Shown piece by piece: positions 1-6,926 of a stretch of DNA of 64,000 nt; the first letter of the stretch is position 1, and every line of letters starts with the position of its first letter. The position numbers and the translations under genes were made by a program. This DNA is from JAKACA01 sp050008715. Lineage in GTDB: Bacteria > Actinomycetota > Acidimicrobiia > Acidimicrobiales > Bog-793. The stretch lies in contig JBEKMC010000001.1 of NCBI GenBank assembly GCA_050008715.1, forward strand, positions 25,532 through 89,531, given 5' to 3'. Under the pieces are notes generated by a model. The model saw only the letters and a program-made list of their open reading frames with translations. It was not told the DNA's origin and searched no databases.

Positions 1-1004
1 GTGAACTCCTCGTCGGTCAGCTGCCGGATGTAGACGCCGTTGAAATGGAGGAGTTTCTGGATGTCGAAGAACGCCGGCGAGTGGTTGACGTCCTCGAGAC
101 GGAAGGCCTCGACGAGCTCGTCACGGGTGAAGAACTCGCGGCCGTCCTCGAAGCTCCAGCCGAGCAGGGCGAGGTAGTTGCCGATCGCCTCCGGCAGGTA
201 GCCCTCCGCTCGGTAGTCCTCGATGGCCACCCGGTCGCGTCGCTTGGAGATCTTCTGCCGCCGCTCGTTGACGAGCACGGGCAAGTGGGCGAAGGCCGGC
301 AGGGGCAGCACCGCCCCGGGTCCGCCGGCCTGCGCCGCCGCGTTCAGCGCTTCCCAGATGAGCACGGCCTTCGGTGTGGTGGGCAGGTGCTCCTCGGCGC
401 GGATCACGTGACTGATCGCCATGTCGCGATCGTCGGTGACGACGGCGAGGACGAAGAGGGCGTCCCCGTTGGACTTGGCGACGACGAAGTCCTCGATCGT
501 CTCGTTGGCGAACTCGACGTCGCCGCGGATGAGGTCGTGCACGACGGTGACACCGGTGTCCGGCACGGCGAAACGAAGGGCTCTGCCCGGGCCCCGCTCG
601 AGCCCGCGGTGGCGGCAGTACCCGTCGTACCCGGGCGTCGGGCTGCCCTTCGTCCGGGCGTCCGCCTCCTCGCGGGTGCACTCGCAGGCGTACAGGTGAC
701 CGGCGTCCCACAACCGGTCGAGCGTCTGGTCGTAGAGGCCACGGCGCTCCGACTGGCGGTAGGGGCCCTCGTCCCAGTCGATGCCGAGCCAGGTGAGGGC
801 GGCGAGGATGCCCTCGTACTGCTCTTCCTGATGCCGCTCCCGGTCGGTGTCCTCGATACGGAGCACGAAGACGCCGCCGGCACGACGGGCGACACACCAG
901 TTGTACAAGGCGGTCCGGGCCGAGCCCACGTGGAAGTAACCCGTCGGGGACGGGGCCATGCGGACCCGGACGCTTCGGTCCGTCTGCGCCTCCTCGGCGC
1001 TCAC
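1..1004 (-). CDS. gltX: Glutamyl-tRNA synthetase, N-terminal part (cut by left window edge)
   Basis: Class I aminoacyl-tRNA synthetase that charges tRNA-Glu. The first 334 codons are present, and the C-terminal anticodon-binding part lies beyond the left edge. The N-terminus reads VRVRMAPSPTG, with the HIGH-like motif FHVG at residues 24-27. The KMSKS loop is KISK at 251-254. A GTG start at 1004 is chosen because it keeps the conserved VRVR strand ahead of APSPTG; the internal ATG at 959 would remove it. The GTG overlaps the stop of the ferredoxin gene (GTGA), so the two genes are probably translated in a coupled way. Family assignment is secure. Whether the enzyme is discriminating or non-discriminating cannot be read here. 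Confidence 0.95.
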   Translation of the reverse strand, partial: MSAEEAQTDRSVRVRMAPSPTGYFHVGSARTALYNWCVARRAGGVFVLRIEDTDRERHQEEQYEGILAALTWLGIDWDEGPYRQSERRGLYDQTLDRLWDAGHLYACECTREEADARTKGSPTPGYDGYCRHRGLERGPGRALRFAVPDTGVTVVHDLIRGDVEFANETIEDFVVAKSNGDALFVLAVVTDDRDMAISHVIRAEEHLPTTPKAVLIWEALNAAAQAGGPGAVLPLPAFAHLPVLVNERRQKISKRRDRVAIEDYRAEGYLPEAIGNYLALLGWSFEDGREFFTRDELVEAFRLEDVNHSPAFFDIQKLLHFNGVYIRQLTDEEF

Positions 1005-1192
1005 CCCTCGACCGAGATCGCTTGCTTCGGGCAGGACCTCACACACTCCATCACCTTGGCGCGGAGCTCCTCGGCCGGCTCCTCGTTCAGCACGTAGAGG
1101 AAGTCGTCGTCACGCACCTCGAAGACCTCCGGGAGGATCCCCATGCAGATGGCGTTGGACTCACACAGGTCGTAGTCGACGATGACTCGCAT
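1001..1192 (-). CDS. Small 3Fe-4S-type ferredoxin (63 aa)
   Basis: A soluble one-electron carrier of the short actinobacterial ferredoxin family, which often serves cytochromes P450 or other oxygenases. Cysteines are C10, C16, C50 and C54, the last followed by proline. The cluster motif reads C10-x2-N13-x2-C16 ... C54-P, so the position that is Cys in 4Fe-4S proteins is Asn. This points to a 3Fe-4S cluster. The ATG at 1192 follows a strong AGGAGG ribosome site. It lies 98 bp downstream of the thiolase genes on the same strand and overlaps gltX by 4 bp. No P450 or reductase partner is in view, so the electron acceptor is unknown. Confidence 0.9.
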   Translation of the reverse strand: MRVIVDYDLCESNAICMGILPEVFEVRDDDFLYVLNEEPAEELRAKVMECVRSCPKQAISVEG

Positions 1193-1290
1193 ACGAGGTC
1201 CTCCTGGTCGGGCGTCGGCGTCACGGTCATGGTAGGCGGATCGTGGTTGCGTATATGCCACGAGGAACCAGCCAAGTTGCGGCCGGAGGC

Positions 1291-2469
1291 TCAGGGCTCC
1301 CGGTCCCGCAGGATCCACATCGAGAAGAACTGGGACCCGCCGCCGTAGGCGTGCCCGAGGGCGCAGCGGGCGCCGTCGACCTGGTGCTCGCCGGCGGCAC
1401 CCCTCACCTGCAAAGCGGCCTCGCCGAAGCGGAGCATCCCCGAGGCACCGATGGGGTTCGAGGAGAGCACGCCGCCCGACATGTTCCAGGGGATGCGACC
1501 ACCGAGGCGGGTGGCGCCCGACTCGGTCAGCTTCCATCCTTCCCGATCAGCAGAGAAACCCAACGACTCCAACCACATCGGCTCGAACCACGAGAACGGC
1601 ACGTACACCTCGGCACAGTCGATCTCGCCCATCGGGTCGGTGATGCCCGCCTGCCGGTAGACGTCCGCCACACAGTCCCGTGAGGCCCGCGGGTCGACCT
1701 GGTCCCGGCCGGAGAACATCGTCGGCTCGCTCCGCATGGCCGCCCCGTGAATCCATGCCGGCGGGCGCCCACGAGCGGCCGACGACGACGCCACAGCTCG
1801 TGCCGTCGTGGCGTCGGCGAGCACCATGGCGCACGCCCCGTCCGACGACGGGCACGTCTCGAGGTAGCGGATCGGATCCCACAGCATCGGGGAGGCTTCG
1901 ACCATGGCGAGGTCGATGCCGTCGATGTGGAGGTGCGCGTACGGGTTCAGCAGGGCGTTCTGCCGGTCCTTGACCGCCACGAGCATGCCGATGTGCGCCG
2001 GCGCCTCCGAGCGTCGCATGTAGGCGCGGATGAGGGGGGCGAAGTAGCCGCCGGCGCCGGCGAGCAACGGCGGCGAGAACGGCTGCGGCGAGGAGAGGGC
2101 CCACATGGCGTCGGCGTCGGACTGTTTCTCGAAGGCGACCGTCAGCACGCGTGAGTGGATGCCACCCCGCACGAGGTTGGCGGCCACGAGGGCCGTCGAC
2201 CCGCCAACCGAGCCGGCGGTGTGCACGCGGATCATCGGCTTGCCGACCGCCCCGAGGGCGGGTGCCAGGTAGAGCTCCGGCATCATGACGCCCTCGAAGA
2301 AGTCGGGCGCCTTGCCGAGCACGACGGCGTCGATGTCGGCCCAGTCCATGCCGGCGTCCTCGAGGGCGCGCTCGGCCGCCTCGCGCACGAGCCCGGCGAT
2401 GGAGACGTCGTCCCGGCGGGCCGCATGGCGGGTCTGGCCCACCCCGACGACGGCGCAGGCATTTGCCAC
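1291..2469 (-). CDS. SCP2/Ltp-like thiolase-fold protein B (392 aa)
   Basis: Thiolase-superfamily protein of the SCP2-thiolase/lipid-transfer (Ltp) group, which acts on acyl-CoA thioesters. The nucleophilic-Cys region reads HTAGSVGGS, with no Cys. The usual GHP motif is replaced by SSNPIGASG, and the C-terminal loop is GHAYGGGSQF. The normal thiolase catalytic set is therefore incomplete, as in Ltp2-type aldolases that pair with DUF35 partners. A tyrosine in EVYVPF lines up with an active-site Tyr region of Ltp2, but the second Ltp2 Tyr is not seen. The GTG start at 2469 shares one base with the TAG stop of thiolase A, so the pair is translationally coupled. The exact reaction is unknown. Confidence 0.85.
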   Translation of the reverse strand: MANACAVVGVGQTRHAARRDDVSIAGLVREAAERALEDAGMDWADIDAVVLGKAPDFFEGVMMPELYLAPALGAVGKPMIRVHTAGSVGGSTALVAANLVRGGIHSRVLTVAFEKQSDADAMWALSSPQPFSPPLLAGAGGYFAPLIRAYMRRSEAPAHIGMLVAVKDRQNALLNPYAHLHIDGIDLAMVEASPMLWDPIRYLETCPSSDGACAMVLADATTARAVASSSAARGRPPAWIHGAAMRSEPTMFSGRDQVDPRASRDCVADVYRQAGITDPMGEIDCAEVYVPFSWFEPMWLESLGFSADREGWKLTESGATRLGGRIPWNMSGGVLSSNPIGASGMLRFGEAALQVRGAAGEHQVDGARCALGHAYGGGSQFFSMWILRDREP

Positions 2470-3524
2470 TACTCCCCCTCCAGCACGCACACGAGGTTCT
2501 GCTGCAGGCACGGTCCCGAGGTGGCATGGGCGAGCGCACGGTCGGCCTCGCCCGACCAGATGCGGGCGGCTGCCTCGCCGATGCGGACGAGGCCGGCGAC
2601 CATGATGGCGTTGGCGGCGAGCGCCCCTCCCGACGGGTTGACGGACACGTCGTCGTCCAGCCCGAGCGCCGAGCGCAGGATCAGCTCCTGATGGGTGAAG
2701 GGAGCGTGCAGCTCGGCGACGTCCACCGTCGCCGGCGCACCCGCCTCCCGGGCGGCCGTCGTCGTCGAGGACGACACCGAGAGGTCGCGAGCACCCAGTG
2801 AGTGGGTCTCGATGCGGTGGTCGATGCCTCGGATCCACGCCGGCCGCCGGGCCAGGCGACGGGCGGCATCGCCGGCGGCGAGGATCACCGCCGCCGACCC
2901 GTCGGTGACCGGAGGGCAGTCGTGGCGTCGCAGCGGCGCCACGAGGTACGGCTCCTGCAGCAGCACGTCGGGGGCGGGCGAACCCTTCACCTGGGCGAGC
3001 TCGTTCGACTCGGCCGCCGTCCGGCTGCGGGCCGCCACGGCCGCCATGTCGGCCTCGGTGTACAAGCCGGCGTCGAGCCCGGCTCGAGCCTGCAGCGCCG
3101 CCATCGACACGGCGTCGGGCCACAGCGGTGCCATCACGTACGGGTCGAGCTGGCGGGAGAAGAGCTCGGTGAGCGAGGCGCTCGGGGAGGACTTGCCGAA
3201 GCAGTACACGAGCGCCGTGTCGATGTCACCGAGCTGGAGCCGGACCCATGCTTCGTAGAGGGCGAAGGCCCCGTCCATCTCGACGTGGCTCTCCTCGATG
3301 GGCGGCCAGGCCCCGACCGCATCGAGCCCACCGACAAAACTGAACGGCACCCCCATCAAGTAGTCCGTCGACCCGGACACCGTGAAACCGATGTCGGCGA
3401 TCGTGAGGCCGCTCGCCTCGAAGACCTCCCGGACGACCGGCATCACGAGCTCCACCTCGTTGGCATCCTCGACGCGCCGCACCATGGGCGTCTGGGCGAA
3501 GGCGACGACGGCGACGTCTCTCAT
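2469..3524 (-). CDS. SCP2/Ltp-like thiolase-fold protein A (351 aa)
   Basis: Second thiolase-fold protein of the same operon, 351 aa and shorter than a typical thiolase. It keeps the AELHAPFTHQEL segment that corresponds to the ElHDcFt..E motif of SCP2 thiolases, and NPSGGALAANAI near the C-terminus. It lacks both the Cys nucleophile and the GHP histidine. The ATG at 3524 has a GAGGGG ribosome site. It is followed directly by thiolase B (TAGTG junction) and preceded 29 bp upstream by the double-DUF35 gene. The two thiolase-like subunits probably form a heteromer with the DUF35 protein. This is inferred from operon layout and known Ltp2-DUF35 complexes, not from the sequence alone. Confidence 0.82.
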   Translation of the reverse strand: MRDVAVVAFAQTPMVRRVEDANEVELVMPVVREVFEASGLTIADIGFTVSGSTDYLMGVPFSFVGGLDAVGAWPPIEESHVEMDGAFALYEAWVRLQLGDIDTALVYCFGKSSPSASLTELFSRQLDPYVMAPLWPDAVSMAALQARAGLDAGLYTEADMAAVAARSRTAAESNELAQVKGSPAPDVLLQEPYLVAPLRRHDCPPVTDGSAAVILAAGDAARRLARRPAWIRGIDHRIETHSLGARDLSVSSSTTTAAREAGAPATVDVAELHAPFTHQELILRSALGLDDDVSVNPSGGALAANAIMVAGLVRIGEAAARIWSGEADRALAHATSGPCLQQNLVCVLEGE

Positions 3525-3553
3525 CTGTGTCCCCTCATCGATGTCCCAGTCGC

Positions 3554-4522
3554 CTACAGGTGAGCCTTGAACGAGTCGTACTCGGCGTCCGGCTCGCCGC
3601 TCGGGCGGAACCACCGGAGCGACTCGAGGCTTGGGCGACGTTCCTCCGGCTCTTGCCAGACAGCCTCGACGCGCATCCCCATGCGCACGTCGGCGGCGGC
3701 ACACTCCTGGATGAGCGCCATGAAGGGGATGTCCGCACCGTCGAGCAGCACCTGCGCACACACGTAGGGCAGCTCGATCGCCTGGCCCCGGAAGGGCACG
3801 TTCACGACGCAGAACGTCGTCACCACGCCACGCTGGCCACACTCGACGAGGTCGGTCGTGGGCACGCCGTCGGTCGGGCACGCACCTCGCGGCGGCAGGT
3901 ACACCTTCTTGCACACCGGGCAACGCCGGCCGAGGAACTTGCCCTCGACGAGGCCGCGCAGGAACGCCGACTGTGCGTGCCCGGCCGTGACGTCGTACTC
4001 GAGGCGGATGGGTGTCACGATCTGGCTGACGGGCACGGCGGGGTCGTCGAGCTCGGCCGTGTTCCGGGGCACGAGCCCGGCGCCGGCCGACTCCTCCGGC
4101 ACGAAGGCGGCGATGTCGGTGATGTCGCCGCGCCGCTCTGCCCGCCACACGGCCCGGACGCGCATGCCGGTCGACATGGCGTCCATCGTCTTCGCGTCGA
4201 CGTAATGCAAGAGCGCCGTGTCGGCGCCGTCGAGCTTGACGAGGGCGAAGGCGAACGGCCGGTCGAGCAGGTGGTGCGGCAGCGGCTCGGACACCCAGCA
4301 CCAGGTCGTCACTGTGCCCGTGTCGCTCACGGTCACGGCCTCGGCCGTGGCGTTCCCCGAGAAGGGGTCGTACTCGGCCGGCGGCACGATGACTGCGCCG
4401 CCGTCGGCCCTCACGCCTTCGATGCGACCGTCCCGCAACGCCGTGAAGAAACCCCCCATCACCGCCCCCACGGAGCGGTGGTACGGGTACTCGCTCACGT
4501 GGTGCGCCCGCAGCAGCTCCAT
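3554..4522 (-). CDS. Protein with two fused DUF35 (OB-fold/zinc ribbon) domains (322 aa)
   Basis: DUF35 proteins bind acyl-CoA and act as obligate partners of thiolase-like enzymes, for example ChsH2 with Ltp2 in cholesterol side-chain breakdown. Two DUF35 units are in tandem, about residues 18-145 and 180-320. The second keeps a zinc-ribbon start with C201, C204 and C215, but the expected fourth ligand is D218. The first has lost all four Cys and begins FFTALRDGRIEG. The gene heads the operon DUF35-thiolase A-thiolase B-ferredoxin. It reads away from a divergent acyl-CoA dehydrogenase across a KstR-like palindrome. The ATG at 4522 lies 6 bp from that palindrome, so the leader is very short. 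Confidence 0.85.
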   Translation of the reverse strand: MELLRAHHVSEYPYHRSVGAVMGGFFTALRDGRIEGVRADGGAVIVPPAEYDPFSGNATAEAVTVSDTGTVTTWCWVSEPLPHHLLDRPFAFALVKLDGADTALLHYVDAKTMDAMSTGMRVRAVWRAERRGDITDIAAFVPEESAGAGLVPRNTAELDDPAVPVSQIVTPIRLEYDVTAGHAQSAFLRGLVEGKFLGRRCPVCKKVYLPPRGACPTDGVPTTDLVECGQRGVVTTFCVVNVPFRGQAIELPYVCAQVLLDGADIPFMALIQECAAADVRMGMRVEAVWQEPEERRPSLESLRWFRPSGEPDAEYDSFKAHL

Positions 4523-4527
4523 GGCGA

Positions 4528-4551
4528 GAAACTAGAACAGATTCTAGTTTC
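4528..4551. promoter_or_regulatory. KstR-like palindromic operator in divergent promoter
   Basis: A perfect inverted repeat with 10-bp arms (GAAACTAGAA and TTCTAGTTTC) and a 4-nt centre, CAGA. The core at 4533-4546, TAGAACAGATTCTA, matches 7 of the 8 fixed bases of the KstR consensus TnnAACnnGTTnnA. It sits between the starts of the DUF35 gene (4522) and the acyl-CoA dehydrogenase gene (4593). Binding there would control both directions. The likely binder is the TetR/KstR-like protein encoded at 5767-6351. Confidence 0.75.
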
Positions 4552-4592
4552 GTGCGTCGTGCCGGCCGGGCCGGCCGGGCTACCCTGCCGCC

Positions 4593-5759
4593 ATGGATCT
4601 CGCCTTGCCCGGGGACGACGACGCCCGGCGCTCGGCCGTACGCTCGTGGCTGGAGGCCCACCCCGAGCCGACGGGCCGCCAGCTCGCCGAGGCCGGGTAC
4701 GTGGCACCACATTGGCCGGCGCCGTGGGGCCTCGGTGCCGACCCGATCCACCAGCTCATCATCGACGACGAATTGCGGCGGGCACGAGTGCGACGCCCCG
4801 ACAACGCCATCGGAATCGGCTGGGCCGGGCCGACGATCATTCACGCCGGCACCGAGGAGCAGAAGGAGCGCTACCTCCTGCCAATGCTCGCCGGCGAGGA
4901 GATCTGGTGCCAGCTCTTCTCCGAGCCCGATGCCGGCTCGGACCTCGCCAACCTCTCCACGCGGGCGACCCGGGACGGCGACACCTACGTGGTGAACGGC
5001 CAGAAGATCTGGACGTCGTACGCCCATCGCGCCGCCTTCGGCATCCTCATCTGCCGCACCGACCCCGACGTGGCGAAACACCAGGGCATCACGTACCTCA
5101 TCTGCCCCATGGACGCACCGGGACTGACGATCCGCCCGATCGTCGAGATGACCGGGGACCACAACTTCAACGAGGTGTTCTTCGACGAGGTGCGCATCCC
5201 TGTGGCCAACCGCGTCGGTGACGAGAACGCCGGGTGGGCACTCGCGAAGGTGACCCTCGGCAACGAGCGGGTCTCGCTCTCGGGAGAAGGTGCCCTGTGG
5301 GGTCGTGGGCCCTCCGCCGACGACCTCCTCGACCTCGTCCGTCGTTCCGGCGGCAGCTCCGATCCTCTCATGCGCCAACGGTTGGCTCAGCTCTACATCC
5401 GCTCCGAGACGCTCCGCCTCATCCGGCTGCGGACGCTCGTCGCCGCCCTCGCCGGCCGCCCGCCGGGGCCGGAGGCGTCCCTGCGCAAGGCGCTCGCCGA
5501 CGAGCACGGACAAGAGATCATGGGCCTCGCCAAAGATCTCTGCGGCGCCTCCGGCATGCTGGCAGCGGCCACGCCGTATGGGGATGCCAATCCCATCTGG
5601 CCCTACGGCTACCTGTTCGCCCCAGCCCTCACCGTCGGCGGCGGCACCGCCCAGGTGCAGCGCAACATCATTGCCGAGCGGGTTCTCGGGCTCCCCCACG
5701 AGCCCGACGTCGAGGTGGGCAAGTCATGGGCGGAGGCTCGCTCGGCCGCCAGAGCCTGA
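4593..5759 (+). CDS. Acyl-CoA dehydrogenase (FadE family, 388 aa)
   Basis: FAD-dependent enzyme that introduces the alpha-beta double bond into an acyl-CoA. It shows the N-terminal helical domain, the mid-domain stretch QLFSEPDAGSDLA with KIWTSYA, and the C-terminal helical domain ending GGGTAQVQRNIIAERVLGLP. The Glu of the YEGT motif used by short/medium-chain enzymes is Gly here. The catalytic base may therefore lie elsewhere or in a partner subunit, as in the heteromeric FadE enzymes of steroid catabolism. Start ATG 4593. It is divergent from the DUF35-thiolase operon across a shared KstR-like operator. It ends 7 bp from the TetR gene, tail to tail. Substrate unknown. Confidence 0.92.
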   Translation: MDLALPGDDDARRSAVRSWLEAHPEPTGRQLAEAGYVAPHWPAPWGLGADPIHQLIIDDELRRARVRRPDNAIGIGWAGPTIIHAGTEEQKERYLLPMLAGEEIWCQLFSEPDAGSDLANLSTRATRDGDTYVVNGQKIWTSYAHRAAFGILICRTDPDVAKHQGITYLICPMDAPGLTIRPIVEMTGDHNFNEVFFDEVRIPVANRVGDENAGWALAKVTLGNERVSLSGEGALWGRGPSADDLLDLVRRSGGSSDPLMRQRLAQLYIRSETLRLIRLRTLVAALAGRPPGPEASLRKALADEHGQEIMGLAKDLCGASGMLAAATPYGDANPIWPYGYLFAPALTVGGGTAQVQRNIIAERVLGLPHEPDVEVGKSWAEARSAARA

Positions 5760-5766
5760 GGCAGGC

Positions 5767-6351
5767 TCAGAGCAGCAGGCGACAGGCGATCCCGATGTCC
5801 GACACGGCCCTGGCATTGTCGATCGTCCCGTGGGTCCAGCTGAGTATCGCCGAGTTCCAGACGTGGCCGAGCATGCGGGTCCGCTCTGCGATGTCGGCAG
5901 GGGCGCCTTCGCCGGCTGCTTGCACCATGAGGGCTTCCATCGTCGTCGAGACACGCTCGCGGCACTCCGTCACACCCGGTTCGAGGGAGGACATCGCCGC
6001 CAGAAGGGCGGCAACGAGCTTCGGCTGACGGCTCATGACCCGCATGGATCGCTCGAGCAGGTTGGCGACCCGCTCGGAGGGGGTCGTGCCCGCCACCGGG
6101 GCATCCCTCAGCAGGTCGGCGAGCTGGTCGATCCAGTAGACGAGGGCGGCCGCCAGCAGATGGTCCTTCGAGTGGAAGTACCGGTAGACGGTCCCGAGGG
6201 CGACGTTCGCCCGCTCGGCGACGTCGCGCATCTGCACCGCGTCGTAGCCGCCCTCTGCGGCAAGCGCCATGGCAGCGTCCATCACGCGCCGGCGCCGCTG
6301 CTGTTGCGAGCCGCGGAGCTCGGTCGTAACTGGAACATGTTCCTGTTTCAC
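5767..6351 (-). CDS. TetR-family regulator, KstR-like (194 aa)
   Basis: Ligand-controlled repressor. The N-terminal helix-turn-helix (about residues 19-70) contains GGYDAVQMRDVAERANVA and GTVYRYFHSK. This is very close to mycobacterial KstR, the repressor of cholesterol catabolism, as I remember it. The C-terminal ligand domain is diverged. A GTG start at 6351 is chosen to match the N-terminal length of KstR; the reading frame is open upstream to 6381. A KstR-type palindrome overlaps codons 3-7 of this start, which suggests autorepression. No clear Shine-Dalgarno is visible. It is convergent with the acyl-CoA dehydrogenase gene. Family confidence is high; the steroid ligand is inferred. Confidence 0.85.
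   Translation of the reverse strand: MKQEHVPVTTELRGSQQQRRRRVMDAAMALAAEGGYDAVQMRDVAERANVALGTVYRYFHSKDHLLAAALVYWIDQLADLLRDAPVAGTTPSERVANLLERSMRVMSRQPKLVAALLAAMSSLEPGVTECRERVSTTMEALMVQAAGEGAPADIAERTRMLGHVWNSAILSWTHGTIDNARAVSDIGIACRLLL
6331..6344. promoter_or_regulatory. KstR-like operator overlapping the TetR gene start
   Basis: TGGAACATGTTCCT contains the perfect 12-bp palindrome GGAACATGTTCC and extends to a 20-bp near-palindrome at 6328-6347. It matches 7 of 8 fixed bases of TnnAACnnGTTnnA. It lies within the first codons of the regulator gene, a normal place for autoregulation when leaders are short. Confidence 0.6.
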
Positions 6352-6403
6352 GCGGCACAACGGTAGCGCCGCCCGCCTCAACAGGACGGTTGCCGGTGGC
6401 GGG

Positions 6404-6874
6404 TCAGGAACGTCCGGCTTCGGCGAGGGCGGCTTCGAGGCGGTCGACGAATGGGATCTGTGTGGGTTTCAATTTGCGGCGGGCCGCGTCGGGGCTGACC
6501 CACTCGGCACGGGCGATCTCAGGGAAGCTCGCGCGGCGACCCGAGCGCGGCGGCCACTCGATCTCGAACTCGTTGCTGACGACCGTCGAAATGTCGAGGT
6601 CGCCTTCGACCGCCCAGGCGCGCACGACCTTGCCGCCTTTCTGAGTGATGGCGCCAAGGTCGATCCGCTCGCCGCCCGGGGCGGGGCTGCCCATCTCTTC
6701 GGCGAACTCACGGTAGGCGGCAGCCAGCGCCTCCTCGTCCGGCTCGTATTCGCCCTTCGGAATGGTCCAGGAGCCCTCGTCCTTACGGGCGAAGTACGGG
6801 CCGCCGGGAAAGGCGACGAGGACCTCGAGTCCACCGGCCGTTCGGCGCCGGTACAACAGCAGCCCGGCGCTCAC
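6404..6874 (-). CDS. Nudix hydrolase (156 aa)
   Basis: Hydrolyses a nucleoside diphosphate linked to another group, using divalent metal. The Nudix box Gx5Ex7REUxEExG is complete: it starts at GEYEPDEE and ends REFAEEMGS, at about residues 41-63. The segment WTIPKGEYEPDEE is typical of the NTP pyrophosphohydrolase/NUDT2-like branch. The start is taken as GTG 6874. It lies upstream of the TetR gene on the same strand (52 bp gap) and downstream of the mutase gene. Substrate cannot be told from the sequence. Confidence 0.88.
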   Translation of the reverse strand: MSAGLLLYRRRTAGGLEVLVAFPGGPYFARKDEGSWTIPKGEYEPDEEALAAAYREFAEEMGSPAPGGERIDLGAITQKGGKVVRAWAVEGDLDISTVVSNEFEIEWPPRSGRRASFPEIARAEWVSPDAARRKLKPTQIPFVDRLEAALAEAGRS

Positions 6875-6926
6875 CCGCGATCTCGCCGCGCTCAGGACGG
6901 CTCCCGGCCGCTCACGGGCATGATGC

